Of a DNA stretch of 64,000 bases, positions 25,158 through 33,606 are shown in pieces. The DNA is from Micromonospora echinofusca (GTDB lineage Bacteria > Actinomycetota > Actinomycetes > Mycobacteriales > Micromonosporaceae). A model generated the notes under the pieces. The model searched no databases, was not told the origin of the DNA, and saw only the letters and a list, made by a program, of their open reading frames with translations. The translations under genes and the position numbers were made by a program. Numbering within the stretch: position 1 is the first letter of the stretch; each line of letters starts with the position of its first letter. The stretch covers positions 1,753,501 to 1,817,500 of the forward strand of contig NZ_LT607733.1 of the NCBI RefSeq assembly GCF_900091445.1. The letters run 5' to 3'.

Positions 25158-27101
25158 CTACCGGCCGTTTCTGCGGGCGCGCAGCAGCTCGGCGACCGAC
25201 CACGCCTGGAACGGGCACCCGGTGGCCGCGTGCGGCGCGAGGCCGTCGGCCGTCTCACTCACCGATCCTAGGCCATATTCGGTCAGATGCGCCTCGATGC
25301 CGACGAAAAGGTCATCGAGCGGCATCTTGGCCCGTCGGGCGGCGTCGGCGTACGGGCCGAGCAGCCACGGCCAGACGGTGCCCTGGTGGTAGGCGCCGTC
25401 CCGCTCGGCCGGACCGCCCCGGTGCCGCCCGACGAACTCGGGCGAGTCGGGGGAGAGGCTGCGCGGGCCCAGCGGGGTGAGCAGCCCGGCGGCGACCCGG
25501 CGCACGGTGGCCTCGTCGGGCTCCAGCGGGGCGTACGGCAGCGACCAGGCCAGCAGCTGGTTGGGGCGCAGCAGGTCGTCGTCGTGGTGCGCGGCCCCAC
25601 CCAGCGGGTACGCGGGCGCGGGCGCGTCCACCACGTCGTGCAGCCAGCCCGACGGGGCCGGGAACCGGTCCCGGAACGCGGCGCCGGCGCGCTCGTGCAG
25701 CCGCCACAGCGCGCCCGCGTCCAGCCCCGCCAGCTCGGTCAGCTCGGCCAGGCCGGCCAGTCCGTTGACCCAGAGCGCGTTGACCTCCACCGGCTTGCCC
25801 GTGCGCGGGGTGACCGGCACCCCGTACACGCGGGCGTCCATCCAGGTCAGCGCCGTGCCCGGGGTGCCACCCTGGGTGAGCAGCCCGTCGGCCGGGTCGA
25901 CGGCGATGCCGAAGCGGGTGCCGGCCAGGTGCGCGTCGACCACCCCGTGCAGCGCGGGCAGCAGCTCGTCGCCGAGGTCGGTGTCGCCGGTGACCGTGAC
26001 GTGCCGGCTGACCGCGTGCAGGAACCACAGCGTCGCGTCGACGGTGTTGTACTCCACCCGCCCGGTGTCGGCGGTGTTCGCGAGCATCCCCTCCGACAGC
26101 GTCGCCGCGTACGCCCGCAGCAGCTCCCGGCCCTCGCTGGCCCGGTTGGTGCAGAGGAACAGCCCCTCGTAGGAGATCATCGTGTCCCGCGACCAGGCGC
26201 CGAACCACGGGTAGCCGGCCACCACGTCCGGCCCGGTGGCCGTGTCGACCACGACCGCGTCGGCGGCCAGCGTCAGCGTCGCCTCGACCGCGTCGGCCGG
26301 CTTCGCCGCGGCCACCACCCGCCGGTTGCGCGCCCGCGCCGCCGCGACCACCTCGGTCGCCGGGGGCGGCTCCTCGACCAGCTCGCCGGCCCACGCGAGC
26401 ACCGACACCGTGTCGCCCGGGCGCTCCAGCGCGCCGGAGAACCGACCCGCGTACCAGAGGTCCTCGTCGGGGTTCAGGCCCCGCGCCGCCTCCTCGCGGT
26501 GGTGCGCGCCGCGCCACCACTGGCCCTCCGGGGTCCAGTCCGGCCCGGCGATGCGGAACGCGCCCTCGACCACCGCGCCGCCCGGCACGGACTCCGCCCG
26601 GGGGGCCGGGCCGTCGGCGCGGCGCTCGCCGTGCGCGTCCCGCCAGGTGCACACCGCCGCCAGGTCGAGGCGCACCGGACCACCGGAGACCAGCCGGTGC
26701 ACCACGGCGACGCAGGAGCGCCCGTGCGTCATCGCCAGCTCCCGCTCGATCACCACGTCGCCGATCCGCCACCGCCACCGGGGCAGGCCGTCGGTCAGGT
26801 CGAAGCGCTCCAGCAGCTCGAAGCCGCGCGGGTCGACGTCGCCGGAGGCCCACTCGTGCGCGCCCAGGCGCACCCGGGCGCCGGAGGGGAACAGCACGGC
26901 CGGGTCCAGGCCGACGAGTCCCACCCGGCGGGACGCCGGCGTCTCGCCGGCCACCACGAGCAGGCCGTGGTACCGGCGGGTGCGCAGCCCGCTCACCGTG
27001 CCGGTGGCGTAGCCGCCGAGACCGTCGGTGACCAGCCACTCCCGGGTGGCGCCGCCGGTCAGGTCGCCGCAGACCTGCGGGCCGAAGCGAATGTCGATCA
27101 A
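25158..27101 (-). CDS. Glycogen-debranching-type enzyme (amylo-alpha-1,6-glucosidase family)
   Basis: 647 residues. The N-terminal GDE domain begins with VTDGLGGYATGTVSG and RRYHGLLV. The C-terminal (alpha/alpha)6 GDE domain contains GYPWFGAWSRDTMISYEGL and QGTVWPWLLGPYADA. The start is the TTG at 27101: GGAGG lies four bases upstream and the N-terminus then matches the family, although an open frame runs on far upstream without homology. It is divergent from the GH63-like gene with only 42 bases between starts. It presumably trims alpha-1,6 branches of glycogen in the cytoplasm. Confidence 0.87.
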   Translation of the reverse strand: MIDIRFGPQVCGDLTGGATREWLVTDGLGGYATGTVSGLRTRRYHGLLVVAGETPASRRVGLVGLDPAVLFPSGARVRLGAHEWASGDVDPRGFELLERFDLTDGLPRWRWRIGDVVIERELAMTHGRSCVAVVHRLVSGGPVRLDLAAVCTWRDAHGERRADGPAPRAESVPGGAVVEGAFRIAGPDWTPEGQWWRGAHHREEAARGLNPDEDLWYAGRFSGALERPGDTVSVLAWAGELVEEPPPATEVVAAARARNRRVVAAAKPADAVEATLTLAADAVVVDTATGPDVVAGYPWFGAWSRDTMISYEGLFLCTNRASEGRELLRAYAATLSEGMLANTADTGRVEYNTVDATLWFLHAVSRHVTVTGDTDLGDELLPALHGVVDAHLAGTRFGIAVDPADGLLTQGGTPGTALTWMDARVYGVPVTPRTGKPVEVNALWVNGLAGLAELTELAGLDAGALWRLHERAGAAFRDRFPAPSGWLHDVVDAPAPAYPLGGAAHHDDDLLRPNQLLAWSLPYAPLEPDEATVRRVAAGLLTPLGPRSLSPDSPEFVGRHRGGPAERDGAYHQGTVWPWLLGPYADAARRAKMPLDDLFVGIEAHLTEYGLGSVSETADGLAPHAATGCPFQAWSVAELLRARRNGR

Positions 27102-27143
27102 CTTTCCTCCACCGGCGGCGGGGTGCAACACGCCACGACGAGA

Positions 27144-29852
27144 ATGGCTCCTGTGGTGAAGTCCCCCGGCGACGTCGAAGATGTGCGAGTGATCACCGAC
27201 GTGCCGCCCCCCGACGACCACGCGCCCGACCCCGAACGGCTCCGGCTGGCTCAGGCCGACGCCGGGGAACAGGACTGGCGCGCATGGGGTCCCTATCTGT
27301 CCGAGCGGGCGTGGGGGACGGTACGGGAGGACTACAGCGAGCACGGTACGGCCTGGGACTACTTCCCGCACGACCACGCGCGGTCCAGAGCCTACCGGTG
27401 GAGCGAGGACGGCATGGCGGGCGTCTGCGACGACCGGCAGACGTTCTGCTTCGCCCTCGCCCTGTGGAACGGCAAGGACCCGATCCTCAAGGAGCGGATG
27501 TTCGGCCTCGGCGGCGACGGCGGCAACCACGGCGAGGACGCCAAGGACTACTGGTGGTACGAGGACTCCACCCCCACCCACTCGTGGATGCGCTGGCGCT
27601 ACCACTACCCGCAGGCCGCCTTCCCGTACGACGAGCTGGTCGCGGTGAACGCGCTGCGCGGGCGCGACGACACCGAGTACGAGCTGGTGGACACCGGCAT
27701 CTTCGACGACGACCGGTACTGGGCGGTGACCGTCGACTACGCCAAGGCGACGCCGACGGACATGTGCGTCGTCGTCACCGTCGCCAACCGGGGCGACCGG
27801 GCGGCCACCCTGCACGTGCTGCCGACGCTCTGGTTCCGCAACACCTGGGCGTGGGGGCTGCCCGGCGGTGACCGGGTGCCCCGGCTGGTCGGCGAGGGAT
27901 CGCGGCTCGTCGGCGAGCACCGGGTGCTGGGCCAGCTGCTGCTGGAGGGCGACGGGGAGCCCACGCCGCTGCTCTGCGACAACGACACCAACGCCGAGCG
28001 GCTCTGGGGCCTGCCCGGCCGCTCTCCCTACCCGAAGGACGGCATCAACGACCACGTGGTCGACGGGGCCCCGACGGTCAACCCGGCCCGGGAGGGCACC
28101 AAGGGCGCGCTGCACTACGTGCTGGACGTGCCGGCGGGGGCGCAGCGGCGGATCCGGCTGCGGCTGACCCGTACCGCCCCGCCGCCCGGCGGCACCCCGC
28201 CGGCCCCGGCGGACCTGGGCGACGGCTTCGACGCCGTGGTGTGGGCCCGCCGGGCGGAGGCGAACCGGTTCTTCGCCGGGGTGGTCCCGGCCGCCGCGAC
28301 CCCGGACGAGGCACTCGTCGCCCGGCAGGCGATCGCCGGGCTGATGTGGGGCAAGCAGTTCTACCACTTCGACGTCAAGCGCTGGCTCGAGGGCGATCCC
28401 GGCTCGTCGCCGCCGCCGTCCGGGCGCCGGCACGGGCGCAACAGCGCCTGGTGGCACATGACGAGCTTCGACGTGATCTCCATGCCGGACCCGTGGGAGT
28501 ACCCGTGGTACGCGGCCTGGGACCTGGCCTTCCACTGCGTGAGCATCGCCCGGGTCGATCCGGGCTTCGCCAAGGAGCAACTGCTGCTCCTGCTGCGGGA
28601 GTGGTACCTGCACCCCAACGGCCAGATCCCGGCGTACGAGTGGGCGTTCGGGGACGTGAACCCGCCGGTGCACGCGTGGGCGGCGCTGAAGGTCTTCGAG
28701 ATCGACGGGGGCCGCGACCACGAATTCCTGGCCCGGGTGATGCACAAGCTGCTGCTGAACTTCACCTGGTGGGTCAACCGCAAGGACACCGTCGGCAACA
28801 ACGTCTTCGAGGGCGGCTTCCTCGGGCTGGACAACGTCGGCCCCTTCGACCGCTCGGCGGCCCTGCCGGTGGCCGGCGTGCTGGAGCAGTCCGACGGCAC
28901 GGCCTGGATGGCGATGTACGCGCTGAACCTGCTCGACATCGCCGTCGTGCTGGCCGAACACGACCGCACCTGGGTCGACACCGCCACCAAGTTCTTCGAG
29001 CACTTCGCCTACATCGCCGCCGCCGCGTACGAGCAGGGCCTGTGGGACGCCGAGGACGCGTTCTTCTACGACGTGCTGCGCCTCGCCGACGGCACGAAGG
29101 TGCCCCTGAAGGTCCGCTCGGTCGTCGGCCTGCTGCCGTTGGCCGCGACGACCCGGCTCACCGCCCACACCCTGCACCGGCTGCCCGAGCTGCACGCCCG
29201 GCTGCGCTGGTTCCTCGCCAACCGCCCCGAGTACGCCGACGTGATCGGCGCCCGGCGGCTCGGGCCCGACGGCCGCCAGCACCGGCTGCTGTCCATGGTC
29301 GGCCCGGAACAGATCGTCCGACTGCTCGCTCGGATGCTCGACACCGACGAGTTCCTCTCCGAGTACGGCCTGCGTACGCTGTCGCGCGCCCACCTCGACA
29401 AGCCGTTCTCGGTGACCCTCGGGGGCCAGGAGTTCAGCGTCGGCTACGAACCGGCCGAGTCGACCAGCGGCCTGTTCGGGGGCAACTCGAACTGGCGCGG
29501 CCCGATCTGGATGCCGACCAACTTCCTGCTGATCAGCGCGCTGCGCGACTACGCCGCCTTCTTCGGCGACGACCTGCAGGTGGAGTATCCGACGCGCTCC
29601 GGGGTGAAGCGGACCCTCGACGAGATCGCCGACGACCTCTCCGCGCGGCTGATCTCGCTGTTCACCCGCGACGGCTGGGGTCGGCGGCCGATCTACGGCG
29701 CCGCCCAGCTCTTCCAGACCCACCCGGACTGGCGGGACCTGATCTGCTTCCCCGAGTACTTCCACGGCGACAACGGCGCCGGGCTGGGCGCCTGGCACCA
29801 GACCGGTTGGACGGCCCTGGTCGCCGACCTGATCCTCACCCTGCGCCGCTGA
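27144..29852 (+). CDS. GH63/MGH1-like glucosidase
   Basis: 902 residues, cytoplasmic (no signal peptide). The N-terminal region begins LSERAWGTVREDYSEHGTAW. A beta-rich domain with DTGIFDDDRYWAVTVDYAKA follows, then an (alpha/alpha)6 catalytic domain with MPDPWEYPWYAAWDLAFH, HPNGQIPAYEWAFGDVNPPV and SNWRGPIWMPTNFLL. These match the GH63-like glucosidases such as mannosylglycerate-hydrolase relatives and mannosyl-oligosaccharide glucosidase. The ATG at 27144 is tentative (GTG codons at 27153 and 27156 are alternatives). Divergent from the debranching enzyme; probable role in alpha-glucoside or compatible-solute breakdown. Confidence 0.85.
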   Translation: MAPVVKSPGDVEDVRVITDVPPPDDHAPDPERLRLAQADAGEQDWRAWGPYLSERAWGTVREDYSEHGTAWDYFPHDHARSRAYRWSEDGMAGVCDDRQTFCFALALWNGKDPILKERMFGLGGDGGNHGEDAKDYWWYEDSTPTHSWMRWRYHYPQAAFPYDELVAVNALRGRDDTEYELVDTGIFDDDRYWAVTVDYAKATPTDMCVVVTVANRGDRAATLHVLPTLWFRNTWAWGLPGGDRVPRLVGEGSRLVGEHRVLGQLLLEGDGEPTPLLCDNDTNAERLWGLPGRSPYPKDGINDHVVDGAPTVNPAREGTKGALHYVLDVPAGAQRRIRLRLTRTAPPPGGTPPAPADLGDGFDAVVWARRAEANRFFAGVVPAAATPDEALVARQAIAGLMWGKQFYHFDVKRWLEGDPGSSPPPSGRRHGRNSAWWHMTSFDVISMPDPWEYPWYAAWDLAFHCVSIARVDPGFAKEQLLLLLREWYLHPNGQIPAYEWAFGDVNPPVHAWAALKVFEIDGGRDHEFLARVMHKLLLNFTWWVNRKDTVGNNVFEGGFLGLDNVGPFDRSAALPVAGVLEQSDGTAWMAMYALNLLDIAVVLAEHDRTWVDTATKFFEHFAYIAAAAYEQGLWDAEDAFFYDVLRLADGTKVPLKVRSVVGLLPLAATTRLTAHTLHRLPELHARLRWFLANRPEYADVIGARRLGPDGRQHRLLSMVGPEQIVRLLARMLDTDEFLSEYGLRTLSRAHLDKPFSVTLGGQEFSVGYEPAESTSGLFGGNSNWRGPIWMPTNFLLISALRDYAAFFGDDLQVEYPTRSGVKRTLDEIADDLSARLISLFTRDGWGRRPIYGAAQLFQTHPDWRDLICFPEYFHGDNGAGLGAWHQTGWTALVADLILTLRR

Positions 29853-29868
29853 CCCGAGCAGCGGCGGG

Positions 29869-30114
29869 GTGTCGTCAGCAGACGGAGCAGACGCCGGACC
29901 GGCCGAGTCCGAGCGCGTCGTCCTCGCCGCCGGGGAGCTGGCCGAGGCCGAGGGGTGGGCGCTGCTGCACGGCACGGTCATGCTCACCCGGGGCGGGCGG
30001 CTGCGCCCCGACAAGCAGGAGCAGCGGGAGGACATGATCATGTCGGGGCTGCTCGCCGGCCCGGAGGCCCCGGTGCCCGCCAGGGACGAGCCGACCCCGC
30101 GAAAACCCGGCTGA
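29869..30114 (+). CDS. Small hypothetical protein
   Basis: 81 residues from a GTG start, 16 bases after the GH63-like gene on the same strand. It is acidic, Ala/Glu-rich at the N-terminus, with no signal peptide or membrane segment. The central part reads GWALLHGTVMLTRGGRLRPDKQ, followed by a Pro-rich tail. It is not a family I recognise. No strong ribosome binding site is visible, so it may be translated by coupling. Codon third-position GC is high, which supports coding. Confidence 0.45.
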   Translation: MSSADGADAGPAESERVVLAAGELAEAEGWALLHGTVMLTRGGRLRPDKQEQREDMIMSGLLAGPEAPVPARDEPTPRKPG

Positions 30115-30169
30115 CCGGGCCGACGGGCCCGCAGTACCGTGGCCCCGGCCAGCACGGGGGAGGAGAGTC

Positions 30170-30877
30170 ATGGAAAACGCCACGCGCCGCTACGACGGGC
30201 AGGTGCTCGTCTTCGACGCCGACGACACGCTCTGGGAGAACAACATCCTGTTCGAGCGGGTGATCGACGACTTCCTGGAGTGGCTGGACCACCCGACCCT
30301 CGACCGGGCCGAGATCCGGGCCATCCTGGACGACATCGAGCGGGCCAACGCGGTCGCGCACGGTTACGGCAGCAAGGTGTTCCTGCGCAGCCTCGGGGAG
30401 TGCCTGGAGCGGCTGCGGCAGCGTCCCGCCACCGAGGCGGAACGCCGCCAGCTCGACGAGCTGGCGGCGGCCCTGGTGGCGCACCAGGTGGAGTTGATGC
30501 CCGGCGTGGCCGAGGCGCTGGACACCCTGGCCGCCCGGCACCACCTGCTGCTGCTGACCAAGGGCGAACGCGAGGAGCAGCAGCGCAAGCTCGACGCCTG
30601 CGGCCTGCTGCACCACTTCCGGGCCGCGCACATCGTGCCGGAGAAGGACGTCGACACCTACCGGTGGCTGGTCCGGGAGCACGGCGTCGACCCCGCCGTC
30701 ACCTGGATGATCGGCAACTCCCCGAAGTCCGACATCCGGCCCGCCCGCGCCGCCGGCCTCAACGCCGTGTTCATCCCCAACGACAACACCTGGGTGCTGG
30801 AGCACGACGAGCTGGATCCGGCCGACCCGGGGGTGCTGCGGCTGTCCGCGTTCCCCGAACTGCTGCGCCACTTCTGA
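30170..30877 (+). CDS. HAD-superfamily hydrolase
   Basis: 235 residues. Motif I is VFDADDTLW (nucleophile Asp in DxDxT), motif II LLLLTKGE, the lysine of motif III is in VPEKD, and motif IV is MIGNSPKSDI. An alpha-helical cap lies between motifs I and II (about residues 30-110). GGGGGAGGAGAG precedes the ATG. It acts on a phosphorylated small molecule in the cytoplasm; the substrate cannot be inferred. It follows the alpha-glucan genes and could be the last gene of that group, although 55 bases separate it from the small upstream gene. Confidence 0.88.
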   Translation: MENATRRYDGQVLVFDADDTLWENNILFERVIDDFLEWLDHPTLDRAEIRAILDDIERANAVAHGYGSKVFLRSLGECLERLRQRPATEAERRQLDELAAALVAHQVELMPGVAEALDTLAARHHLLLLTKGEREEQQRKLDACGLLHHFRAAHIVPEKDVDTYRWLVREHGVDPAVTWMIGNSPKSDIRPARAAGLNAVFIPNDNTWVLEHDELDPADPGVLRLSAFPELLRHF

Positions 30878-31550
30878 GCCGGTCATCGGGTCGCCGGCAG
30901 GGGCGTGCCGAGCACCGGACGCAGTGGCGGCCTCGACGGGAAACAGCGCTGGCCGGTGGGGCCGTGTTACGTCGACATGCCGCTTTTTCGCCTTGACATC
31001 AATCACCCCCGGACAGCCCGACTCGTCCTTGTCCGGCCCTCTGCGGCACGCCTAGCCTGATTCGGCGCTCACGGCTCTTCGGGGTGAGTCGGGAGCGTGC
31101 CGAAGTCCGGTAGTTGGGCACCATGGAGCTGAGTGCAGGCGGCTGGCTCGTCGCGTTGAGCCCGGCGTGGGCGGCGTGCCACGCCCACGCGCTCAGCCGG
31201 CGCGTCCGCCACCACGCCGGACGGCTGGGGGCAGGACCGGGGAGTTGCGGCCCCGGTCCTGACACCCCCGGCGGTCGGCCATCGCCTCGCCGCTCAGTGG
31301 CGGCGGAATGCTGCTGCCACCGAGCTTCGCGCCGGTCGCCGGCGGAGAATCCTCAGCCCGCTGTCGCGGCGACACCAGCCCTCCGACACCCCGGCGACGC
31401 GCTACCGACACCGCCGCCGGAGCGCCGTCGATCCGCGGTGCCGGCGGTCCCGCACCAGCCGATCCGGGCGGTAGCCGGACGATAGTTGTCGATATACAAG
31501 GGCCTCCTAGCTTCTACCCGTCGTACTGGCTCCTGACCGGAGGGTGACGG
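30878..31550. other. 673-base stretch without a convincing gene
   Basis: Short open frames here lack codon bias and recognisable motifs. The part around 30960-31010 and the part around 31480-31545 are more AT-rich and could hold promoters. A strong hairpin is at 31227-31269. The stretch precedes the decayed RHS gene, so it may contain its promoter and remnants of rearranged DNA. Confidence 0.6.
31227..31269. terminator. Terminator-like hairpin in the 31-kb gap
   Basis: CAGGACCGGGG (31232-31242) pairs with CCCCGGTCCTG (31251-31261) over an eight-base loop. Flanking GGGGG (31227-31231) and CCCCC (31265-31269) extend the stem after a three-base bulge. It lies 350 bases after the HAD gene, too far for a simple terminator, so it may end an unannotated transcript. 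Confidence 0.45.
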
Positions 31551-33041
31551 GTGAAGAGGAAACTACGGGGCCGCTTATCGCGGGCCTGGTGGTGGCGTTG
31601 GCCGCCACCCTGGGCGGGACCCAGGTCCTGTCGGACGCTGACCCGGCGCACGGAGAACGTCGACAGCTACGTCGGGGACCCGTACCTGGGGGTGGGCAAC
31701 GACTCGACGTACTTCGGCACCACCCGCAACCTGGTGAAGTTCCCGACCATGGCCGGCATCCCGTCGACCGCGCGGGTCGTGGACGCCCAGTTGCGGATCT
31801 GGAACACCTCGCTGTTCCCCGGCGACAACCAGAGCGAGTACGTCGACGTCAACGGACTGACGCAGGGCTTCGACGAGACGACCGCCACCTGGGACAAGGC
31901 GAATGCCACCACCGCCTGGACCACCCCCGGCGGCGCCTACGACACCACCTGGAAGACCGGCTTCAACGGCTTCACCAACGACCCGGAGTGGGCCACCTGG
32001 ACGGTCACCGAGCCCGTGAAGGGCTGGGTCGCCACGCCGGGCAACAACAAGGGCTTCCTGCTGCGGATGCGTAACGAGGCCACCCAGACCGCACGGGCCA
32101 TGATGCTGTCGTCGGAGGCGCCCGAGCCGCTGCTGCGCCCGACGCTGGAGGTCACCTACCTCAAGCAGACCGCCGAGTCGACCTACCACGCGCCGAGCAC
32201 CCCGCACCAGCTCGCGCCGGCCTCGACGTACACGGTGCCGGTGACCGTGTCGAACCCGACCGGCGCCGCGTTCGCCGCCACCGAGTGGGAGCTGACCTAC
32301 CAGTGGAAGCGGGCCGACGGCCTGCCGGTGCCCGACCCGGCCATCCACGTCGCGACGCCCCTGCCGGCCGCCGTGCCGATCGCCGGCACGGTCGAGGTCA
32401 ACGCCCAGGTCAAGACCCCACCGCCGTCGACGGAGGGAAACAAACGCACCGACTACGTGCTCGACTGGGAACTACGCAACAAGGTCACCGGCAAGAAACT
32501 CTCCGAGACCACGGCGATCAAGGCGCTGCCGCAGAACATCGCGGTGGAGGAGCCGACCTCCGACCAGCTCGGCCTGGAGAAGTTCTACTCGTACGCGGGC
32601 AAGAACACCGGCGCCGGCGGCACCCTGATGAACAACCTGTACGCCGGCAACACCGTGTGGTCGTACAACGCGTTCAGCAACCCGTCACGGGGCCTGTCGA
32701 CTCTCGTCCGGCTGGCGTACAACTCGCTGGACACCAGCGACACGGTCGCCGGGTACGGCTGGTCGTTGCAGGCGTCGTCGATGATGCGCCTGGGCACGCC
32801 GCTGGACTTCCACCCCAACCCGAACCCGACGAAGGTCACCCTGGCCGACGGCGACGGCACCAGCCACCGCTTCACCTGGAACGCCACCGCGAACGAGTGG
32901 GCAGCGCCGAAGGGTGTGCATCTGCACCTGGAGAAGTACAGCAGCGTCGACTGCAAGCCGAACACGCAGGAACCGAAGGCGTGGCTGCTCACCAAGCCCG
33001 ACCGGACGCAGTTTTACCCAGAAGAAAGGACGTTGAGGTGA
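31551..33041 (+). pseudogene. Truncated, frame-disturbed RHS/DNRLRE polymorphic-toxin gene
   Basis: The frame open from GTG 31551 encodes 496 residues. After the start comes a DNRLRE-type domain (SYVGDPYLGVGNDSTYFGTT), then linker domains. Next is the beginning of an RHS core, ending near the usual AWLLTKPDRTQFY sequence, after which it stops within eight residues. The rest of the RHS shell and the C-terminal toxin are missing. The hydrophobic signal segment IAGLVVALAATLGG is encoded in another frame at about 31575-31640, between the in-frame basic n-region and the mature domain. At least two frameshifts are therefore implied. Full-length relatives are secreted and usually exceed 2000 residues. 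It is followed by an Imm35-type gene. Confidence 0.8.
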
Positions 33042-33046
33042 TATCG

Positions 33047-33277
33047 ATGGAGTCTGCTCGACAGGTCGCCGAGCGCTTCCTCGACGCTGAAGTTCGGAGA
33101 GGATTCGATTTCCCCGTGGTTATCGTTGATGATGCGGTAACGGTGGAGGAGGATTCCTATGTGTTCCCCTATGATGGGAAAGGATACGTCGAGGCCGATG
33201 ATTGGCGGAAGGCGATGGTGGGCAACATGCCTATCGTGGTAGATAGACGAACTGGGCGGGCAGGGTTCTCTTCGTAA
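33047..33277 (+). CDS. Imm35/YrhB-type immunity protein
   Basis: 76 residues. The fold pattern and motifs (ARQVAERFLDAEV, VVIVDDAVTVEEDSYVFPYD, MVGNMPIVVDRRTG) match the small YrhB/Imm35 immunity family associated with RHS and other polymorphic toxins. The ATG at 33047 has GAGGTG six bases upstream, which overlaps the stop of the broken RHS gene. Base composition falls sharply here relative to the flanks, which suggests the toxin-immunity cassette was acquired separately. No cognate toxin domain remains in the window, so this is an orphan immunity gene. Confidence 0.75.
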   Translation: MESARQVAERFLDAEVRRGFDFPVVIVDDAVTVEEDSYVFPYDGKGYVEADDWRKAMVGNMPIVVDRRTGRAGFSS

Positions 33278-33289
33278 TGCCTGGTGGTT

Positions 33290-33321
33290 GGGGGTGGGGC
33301 GCAAATCCGCGTCCCACCCCC
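33290..33321. terminator. Hairpin after the immunity gene
   Basis: GGGGGTGGGGCG (33290-33301) pairs with CGC-GT-CCCACCCCC (33308-33321), with a two-base bulge and a six-base loop. It sits 13 bases after the immunity-gene stop. Probable terminator. Confidence 0.65.
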
Positions 33322-33606
33322 GCCCGCTATATTTCCGGTGAATCTCTTCGCCCTGCTGGCGTTGCTTGCGTCGGTTAACCATTGGGAGGAATGTCGTGTT
33401 ATCGGTGGCGGCCGATGAGGTGGCTCGGGTCGTGGTATCCGACCTCGGCGGCGCTGGTGGCGTCTTCTGCTTCCCCTCCGTTGCGTCGACACGCCGTTGG
33501 AAACCATTGATCTGCATCATTATAAGCTTCCTTGCTCAACGCCTTGTTGAACTCGGAGTCCGCCACATGGCCTGAGCGCGCTCGAGGTTCAACGGGGGAG
33601 CGGCAA
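33322..33606. other. Low-GC spacer with possible gene fragments
   Basis: No convincing gene. A 59-codon frame from GTG 33396 to 33575 has GGGAGGA five bases upstream but no recognisable protein features. On the minus strand near 33410-33450 a short stretch reads AAEVGYHDPSHL, which resembles the second helix-turn-helix of AraC regulators and ends at a stop soon after. The segment looks like rearranged debris linked to the RHS/immunity cassette. Confidence 0.4.

Noticed and set aside
25158..30155. A 1665-codon open frame on the minus strand across the debranching and GH63-like genes
   Set aside because: Only the part from the TTG at 27101 to 25158 has family homology. The rest is the antisense of the GH63-like gene, kept open by GC bias.
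31114..31485. Short open frames in the 31-kb gap
   Set aside because: No ribosome binding site, no codon bias and no motif.
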